Source of the DNA: Aurantimonadaceae bacterium | GTDB taxonomy: Bacteria > Pseudomonadota > Alphaproteobacteria > Rhizobiales > Rhizobiaceae | Assembly (NCBI GenBank): GCA_003232595.1 | Contig: QIIJ01000094.1 | Span: 1 to 10,200, forward strand | Reading direction: 5' to 3' | Length of the DNA stretch: 10,200 nucleotides | Part shown: one piece after another, positions 6,848-10,200 of the stretch | Layout of the letters: each line of letters begins with the position of its first letter | Position numbering within the stretch: the stretch's first letter is position 1 | Made by a program: the position numbers and the translations under genes | Notes under the pieces: model-generated | The model's input: only the letters and a program-made list of their open reading frames with translations | What the model was told of the DNA's origin: nothing | Databases searched by the model: none

Positions 6848-8377
6848 TTGGACAAAAACGAAAACATAACCGGGCTTGAGACCAAAGCTCCCCTTGAAGC
6901 CACAAGGAACAAGAACGACCGCGCTGCGGCCAGTCGCCTGACATTCTTTACCGGATTGTCGGGGAAACTGCTGTTTTTGACAGTGTTGTTTGTTATGATT
7001 GCCGAAGTGATGATCTTTGTGCCCTCGGTTGCCAATTTTCGCGTCACGTGGCTGAAGGAACGCCTTCACACCGCAGAGGCGGTGAGCCTGGTATTCGATG
7101 AAAAACAGGCCATAGACCTTTCGCAGGAAATCCAGGACGATTTGCTCAGGGCCACCCAGGCAGAAGCGATTGCCCTGCGCAGTTCAGGTGTCGCCCGATT
7201 GATTGCCAGCGATACCATGCCCTCAGAGGTGGCCCGCCACATCATCCTCAATGACAACTCCATGACCGGACCGGTGCGCCTGATACTGGATGCCTTTGAT
7301 ACCCTGATATATGGCGGCAACCGCACCATTCGAGTGGTGACCAGCCTGATGTATGGCGACGGCAATATCGAAGTGGTCATGCGCGATGGGCCCCTGCGCG
7401 ATGCAATGTTAATCTACGCACGCAACGTCTTTTTTCTGTCGCTGGCGATATCGCTATTTACCGCATTTTTTGTTTTCCTCGCCATCCGCTGGCTGCTGAT
7501 CAGGCCAATCCAGAACATGACCACCAATATGATGGACTTTTCCAGGGATCCGGAGGACGCCAGCCGCATTATCAGGCCATCGAAGAGAAACGATGAAATC
7601 GGGATTGCCGAAGATCAACTGGCCGGAATGCAGGGCGAATTGCAGTCCACCCTGCAAAGCCAGAAACATCTGGCCAATCTCGGGCTGGCGGTATCAAAAA
7701 TCAACCACGACCTGCGCAATATTCTTGCCTCCGCCCAGCTGTTTTCCGACCGTCTGGTATCCCTGCCTGATCCGACGGTTCAGCGTCTCGCGCCCAAGCT
7801 TGTACGCACTATCGATCGCGCGGTTTCCTACACCCAGTCAGTATTATCCTATGGCAAGGCTGTGGAAGCTTCGCCGGAGCGGCGGCTGATCAATTTGCAG
7901 AAACTTATTGATGATCTGGCCGAATTGCTGGCGCTTGACAGGCAAGGGGAAGTGGATTTCATCAACAATGTCCCCGACGATCTGGAAGTTGATGCCGATG
8001 CCGAGCAATTATTCCGGGTATTGCACAATCTTGCCCGCAATGCCCTTCAGGCGATGGAGCAGAACCGCGATCGCGCCCATGTCAGCCGCTTAACCATCGC
8101 CGCTGATCGTGGGGAAAGCAGCGTCTCAATCGCCGTCACTGATACCGGCCCCGGCATACCCGAACGCGCCCGCGAAAACCTGTTCGAAGCATTTTCCGGG
8201 TCAACCCGTGCTGGCGGCACCGGGCTTGGTCTTGCCATTGCCGCAGAAATCATCCACGCCCACGGTGGAAAAATCACCCTTGAAGAGACCCAGACATCCG
8301 GTTCAACTTTCAAAATCTGGCTGCCGGACCAACCGGTGGATCTCAACGCCGCCCGCGCACTCAAAACCGCCTCCTGA
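6848..8377 (+). CDS. Membrane-bound sensor histidine kinase
   Basis: The product (509 residues from the TTG at 6848) is a typical two-component sensor. A first membrane segment lies at about 39-61, followed by a periplasmic region of about 130 residues with no recognised sensor fold. A second segment lies at about 194-213, then a HAMP linker (about 214-266). The H-box is KINHDLRNILAS with the phosphorylated His near 287. The ATPase domain has an N-box with Asn398, DTGPG near 432, FEAFSG near 446 and GGTGLGLAI near 456. No in-frame ATG precedes the first membrane segment, so the start must be non-ATG. TTG 6848 has GGGA seven bases before it; TTG 6821 would add nine residues and overlap the oxidoreductase by eight bases. 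No response regulator lies in the window, so its partner is unknown. Co-expression with the TVP38 and oxidoreductase genes suggests it senses an envelope or redox signal, which is inference. Confidence 0.88.
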   Translation: MDKNENITGLETKAPLEATRNKNDRAAASRLTFFTGLSGKLLFLTVLFVMIAEVMIFVPSVANFRVTWLKERLHTAEAVSLVFDEKQAIDLSQEIQDDLLRATQAEAIALRSSGVARLIASDTMPSEVARHIILNDNSMTGPVRLILDAFDTLIYGGNRTIRVVTSLMYGDGNIEVVMRDGPLRDAMLIYARNVFFLSLAISLFTAFFVFLAIRWLLIRPIQNMTTNMMDFSRDPEDASRIIRPSKRNDEIGIAEDQLAGMQGELQSTLQSQKHLANLGLAVSKINHDLRNILASAQLFSDRLVSLPDPTVQRLAPKLVRTIDRAVSYTQSVLSYGKAVEASPERRLINLQKLIDDLAELLALDRQGEVDFINNVPDDLEVDADAEQLFRVLHNLARNALQAMEQNRDRAHVSRLTIAADRGESSVSIAVTDTGPGIPERARENLFEAFSGSTRAGGTGLGLAIAAEIIHAHGGKITLEETQTSGSTFKIWLPDQPVDLNAARALKTAS

Positions 8378-8438
8378 TCTGAATTTATCGGGCCACGCCG
8401 ATAGTCGCAGCAATTCAGGTAATGCCACAGAATGGCGC

Positions 8439-8467
8439 TTGCATTTCACCCTGCAAGCCATTATCTA
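8439..8467 (+). promoter_or_regulatory. Candidate promoter for tRNA-Arg, within an inverted repeat
   Basis: TTGCAT (8439-8444) and TATCTA (8462-8467) are 17 bases apart, with a predicted start about 35 bases before the mature tRNA. The -35 box and spacer overlap a dyad, GCTTGCA (8437-8443) with TGCAAGC (8452-8458). The dyad lies 60 bases after the kinase stop and has no T-run, so it is not an obvious terminator. Promoter assignment rests on spacing and partial consensus only. Confidence 0.4.
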
Positions 8468-8477
8468 GAGCCAGGAC

Positions 8478-8498
8478 TCCGGCAGACATAATGCCGGA
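8478..8498 (+). other. Perfect seven-base-pair hairpin just upstream of tRNA-Arg
   Basis: TCCGGCA (8478-8484) and TGCCGGA (8492-8498) pair perfectly around a seven-base loop, ending 10 bases before the tRNA. No T-run follows on either strand. It would fall in the 5' leader of the pre-tRNA, which RNase P removes, if the candidate promoter is right. Its role is unknown. Confidence 0.45.
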
Positions 8499-8508
8499 AC
8501 AGCAGGAT

Positions 8509-8585
8509 GCACCCGTAGCTCAGCTGGATAGAGTACCTGACTACGAATCAGGGGGTCGGGCGTTCGAATCGCTCCGGGTGCACCA
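8509..8585 (+). tRNA. tRNA-Arg(ACG)
   Basis: A complete cloverleaf of 77 bases including the encoded CCA. The acceptor stem is GCACCCG (8509-8515) with CGGGTGC (8575-8581), followed by A and CCA. The D stem is GCTC/GAGT with one G-T pair. The anticodon stem is CCTGA/TCAGG around the loop CTACGAA, giving anticodon ACG (8543-8545). The T arm is GGGCG-TTCGAAT-CGCTC. A34 is expected to be deaminated to inosine by TadA to read CGU, CGC and CGA. The 3' end is only six bases from the stop codon of the convergent dehydrogenase gene. Confidence 0.98.
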
Positions 8586-8591
8586 AATTTC

Positions 8592-9536
8592 TCACCCCAT
8601 TTCCGGTACTGGCGTTTTTGGCGTTTTGGCTTCAAACCAGCCGACCAGATTATCAACCACCAGATTGCCCATCGCATCGCGGCAGGCAAGCGATGCAGAG
8701 CCCACATGGGGCAGCAACACCGCATTGGGAAGTGCCAAAAGAGCATCCGGCACATGCGGCTCATCGGCAAAAACATCAAGCCCGGCAGCCCTGATCGTAC
8801 CATCTGAAAGTGCCGCAATCAATGCAGGCTCATCAATCACACTGCCCCGACCGATATTGATGATCACCCCGTCCGCCCCAAGTGCCTGCATCACCTCGGC
8901 ATTGACGCTGTTGGCAGTCTCAGCCGTACCTGGCGCCACAATCATCAAGGTATCAACCGCCCTGGCAAGCGAGACAAGATCGCTGTAATAGTCAAAATCC
9001 ACATTTTGCTTTGTCCGCCCGAAATAGGCAATGTTCAGCCCGAATGCCAGCGCTCTTTTGGCAATTGCCTTGCCAATCCGGCCAAGGCCATAAATGCCCA
9101 TGGTGCGACCTTGAAGTGTCGCACCGGTCAAAGGATATGGCCCATTGTTTACCCATTTACCGGCGCGCAAATGCGCTTCCGCCGCTGGCAATTCCCGAAC
9201 GGTGTTAATCAGCAAACCCATTGCCGTATCGGCCACCTCCTCGTTCAGCACATTGGGTGTGTGGGAGACCATGAGGCCTTTTTCAACCGCCGAAGCAATA
9301 TCTACTGCATCATAACCAACGCCAAAATTGGCGATCATTTCAAGCGCAGGCAGCGCATCCATACCGGCCCGGTCGATACCCGCCATCGTGGCAATACCAC
9401 GTATGTTCCGGCGGACAGCTTCATCCAAATCAGCCACAAAACCAGCCCTGCACTGGTGTACTTGAAACAAAGCTTCAAGCCGCGCCAGTGTTGCCGCATG
9501 CAATTTTCCCGGTACCAGGATTTCAATCTCTTTCAA
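8592..9536 (-). CDS. D-isomer-specific 2-hydroxyacid dehydrogenase (glyoxylate/hydroxypyruvate reductase type)
   Basis: These enzymes interconvert 2-oxoacids and D-2-hydroxyacids with NAD(P)H. From the TTG at 9536 the product has 314 residues, the usual family length. It shows NFGVGYDAVDI near 70, the Rossmann GLGRIG at 150-155, and the catalytic triad Arg230 (INIGRGSVID), Glu259 (DVFADEPHVP) and His277 (LPHVGSA). The FGRTK after the second Rossmann strand has basic/hydroxyl residues that favour NADPH, as in glyoxylate/hydroxypyruvate reductases. The open frame extends 50 codons further upstream into the regulator gene, but that part has no family match. TTG 9545 is an alternative start with GGAAA before it. 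The gene follows the LacI-type regulator by 10 bp, so they are likely co-transcribed and the regulator may control it. Exact substrate cannot be told. Confidence 0.9.
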   Translation of the reverse strand: MKEIEILVPGKLHAATLARLEALFQVHQCRAGFVADLDEAVRRNIRGIATMAGIDRAGMDALPALEMIANFGVGYDAVDIASAVEKGLMVSHTPNVLNEEVADTAMGLLINTVRELPAAEAHLRAGKWVNNGPYPLTGATLQGRTMGIYGLGRIGKAIAKRALAFGLNIAYFGRTKQNVDFDYYSDLVSLARAVDTLMIVAPGTAETANSVNAEVMQALGADGVIINIGRGSVIDEPALIAALSDGTIRAAGLDVFADEPHVPDALLALPNAVLLPHVGSASLACRDAMGNLVVDNLVGWFEAKTPKTPVPEMG

Positions 9537-9546
9537 TGTGCCCAAT

Positions 9547-10200
9547 TCAGTTTCCAGGTGCGTTGGCCGATTGCCTGACGCGCAATTCGGGTTTGATAAG
9601 GATAGCGGGCGCAAATTCTTTTTCCCCGGCAATTCGACGATATAGCGCGCGCGCTGCCTGACGACCGATCTCGTGATGGCCATCACTGACGGTGGTCAGC
9701 GGCGGCCAGGATATAGATGCCTCCTCGATATCATCATAGCCGGTAACGGCAATATCGCGGCCCGGTTCCAGCCCGTGCTGGCGCAATCCGTTCATCACCC
9801 CGATGGCAACCGTATCACTGCAACAGGCAATCGCCGTGGGACGGGTATTTGCCTTGAGGATTTCGCCAACCACCTCAAACCCGGCTTTACGCTCATAGGG
9901 TGTTTCAAGATCAATCATCGAACCGGGATCAATACCCGCCTCTTTAAATGCGGCAATATAGCCAGCGCGCCGGTCGCGACCGGTGGATGTCTTGCGCGTG
10001 CCTCCAATAATCGCAATATTTTTGTGGCCCTGTTCAATCAGATAGCGGGTAATCAGTTTAAAACCAGATTTGTCGTCTCCCAGAAAAGTCGGCACATTGG
10101 CCCCGTCCACCGAACGGGCAACCATCGTCACCGGCAATCCGTTTGCCTCAATCCTGGCTATATCCTCAGCGGTGGTGCCTATCGATGGTGACATGATCAC
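9547..10200 (-). CDS. LacI/GalR-family transcriptional regulator (5' end beyond the right edge)
   Basis: The 217 visible residues are the C-terminal effector-binding domain (periplasmic-binding-protein-like fold) of a LacI-type repressor. Landmarks in order are IMSPSIGTT near the cut, the LPVTMVAR strand, GFKLITRYLIEQGHKNIAIIGG, AGYIAAFKEAGI, a PTAIACCSDTVAIGVMNGLRQHGLEPGRDIAVTGYDDIE segment that is the family signature, and SISWPPLTTVSDGHHEIGRQAA. About 120 residues, including the N-terminal helix-turn-helix and hinge, lie outside the window. Such regulators usually bind sugars or sugar acids. The stop at 9547-9549 is 10 bp before the dehydrogenase start on the same strand. The effector is not predictable from this part. 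Confidence 0.92.
   Translation of the reverse strand: MIMSPSIGTTAEDIARIEANGLPVTMVARSVDGANVPTFLGDDKSGFKLITRYLIEQGHKNIAIIGGTRKTSTGRDRRAGYIAAFKEAGIDPGSMIDLETPYERKAGFEVVGEILKANTRPTAIACCSDTVAIGVMNGLRQHGLEPGRDIAVTGYDDIEEASISWPPLTTVSDGHHEIGRQAARALYRRIAGEKEFAPAILIKPELRVRQSANAPGN

Noticed and set aside
8509..8585. tRNA as an integration site for a genomic island
   Set aside because: No integrase, no repeated tRNA 3' end and no change in composition is visible in the flanks.
9006..9578. Plus-strand open frame of 190 codons opposite the dehydrogenase
   Set aside because: It overlaps the full catalytic domain of the dehydrogenase on the other strand and has no domain signature.
9537..9686. N-terminal extension of the dehydrogenase frame to 9686
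   Set aside because: The extra 50 codons overlap the end of the LacI-type gene and the translation resembles no 2-hydroxyacid dehydrogenase; the family N-terminus begins at about 9536.

Overview
The window looks like a chromosomal stretch of an alphaproteobacterium, most likely of the order Hyphomicrobiales. The basis is the gene order rpmH-rnpA-yidC-engB-argB on one strand, the ArgB, YidC and EngB sequence character, a tRNA-Arg(ACG) with encoded CCA, and moderate GC with frequent non-ATG starts. No mobile element, CRISPR array, phage gene or sign of recent transfer is visible.

Region 1 (1-3860, minus strand) is a housekeeping cluster, read right to left: a promoter and an approximately 130-nt leader, rpmH (ribosomal protein L34, too short for usual length cut-offs), rnpA (RNase P protein), yidC (membrane insertase), engB (ribosome-assembly GTPase) and the first two fifths to one half of argB (N-acetylglutamate kinase), which runs off the left edge. 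The short gaps and the single good promoter suggest one transcription unit linking ribosome and tRNA maturation, membrane protein insertion and the arginine pathway.

Region 2 (3888-4587) holds a Rid (YjgF/YER057c/UK114) family gene on the minus strand and a 301-bp intergenic region. This Rid protein has Trp where canonical RidA imine deaminases have the substrate-binding Arg.

Region 3 (4588-8377, plus strand) is a three-gene run: a TVP38/TMEM64 (SNARE-associated/DedA-like) membrane protein, a MerA/dihydrolipoamide-dehydrogenase-like flavin disulfide oxidoreductase, and a membrane sensor histidine kinase with no response regulator in view. The first two often occur together in bacteria, and the kinase starts at or just after the end of the oxidoreductase. 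The natural hypothesis is a membrane-associated redox module with its own sensor, but its substrate cannot be read from the sequence.

Region 4 (8378-10200) has tRNA-Arg(ACG) on the plus strand with a candidate promoter and two hairpins in front of it. It is followed by a convergent minus-strand pair: a D-2-hydroxyacid dehydrogenase of the glyoxylate/hydroxypyruvate reductase type, preceded by a LacI-family regulator cut by the right edge. The regulator and the dehydrogenase are about 10 bp apart and probably co-transcribed.

Overall this is mostly conserved core genome. I found no convincing undescribed system. The most interesting leads are the TVP38-oxidoreductase-kinase module and the Rid protein lacking its catalytic arginine.
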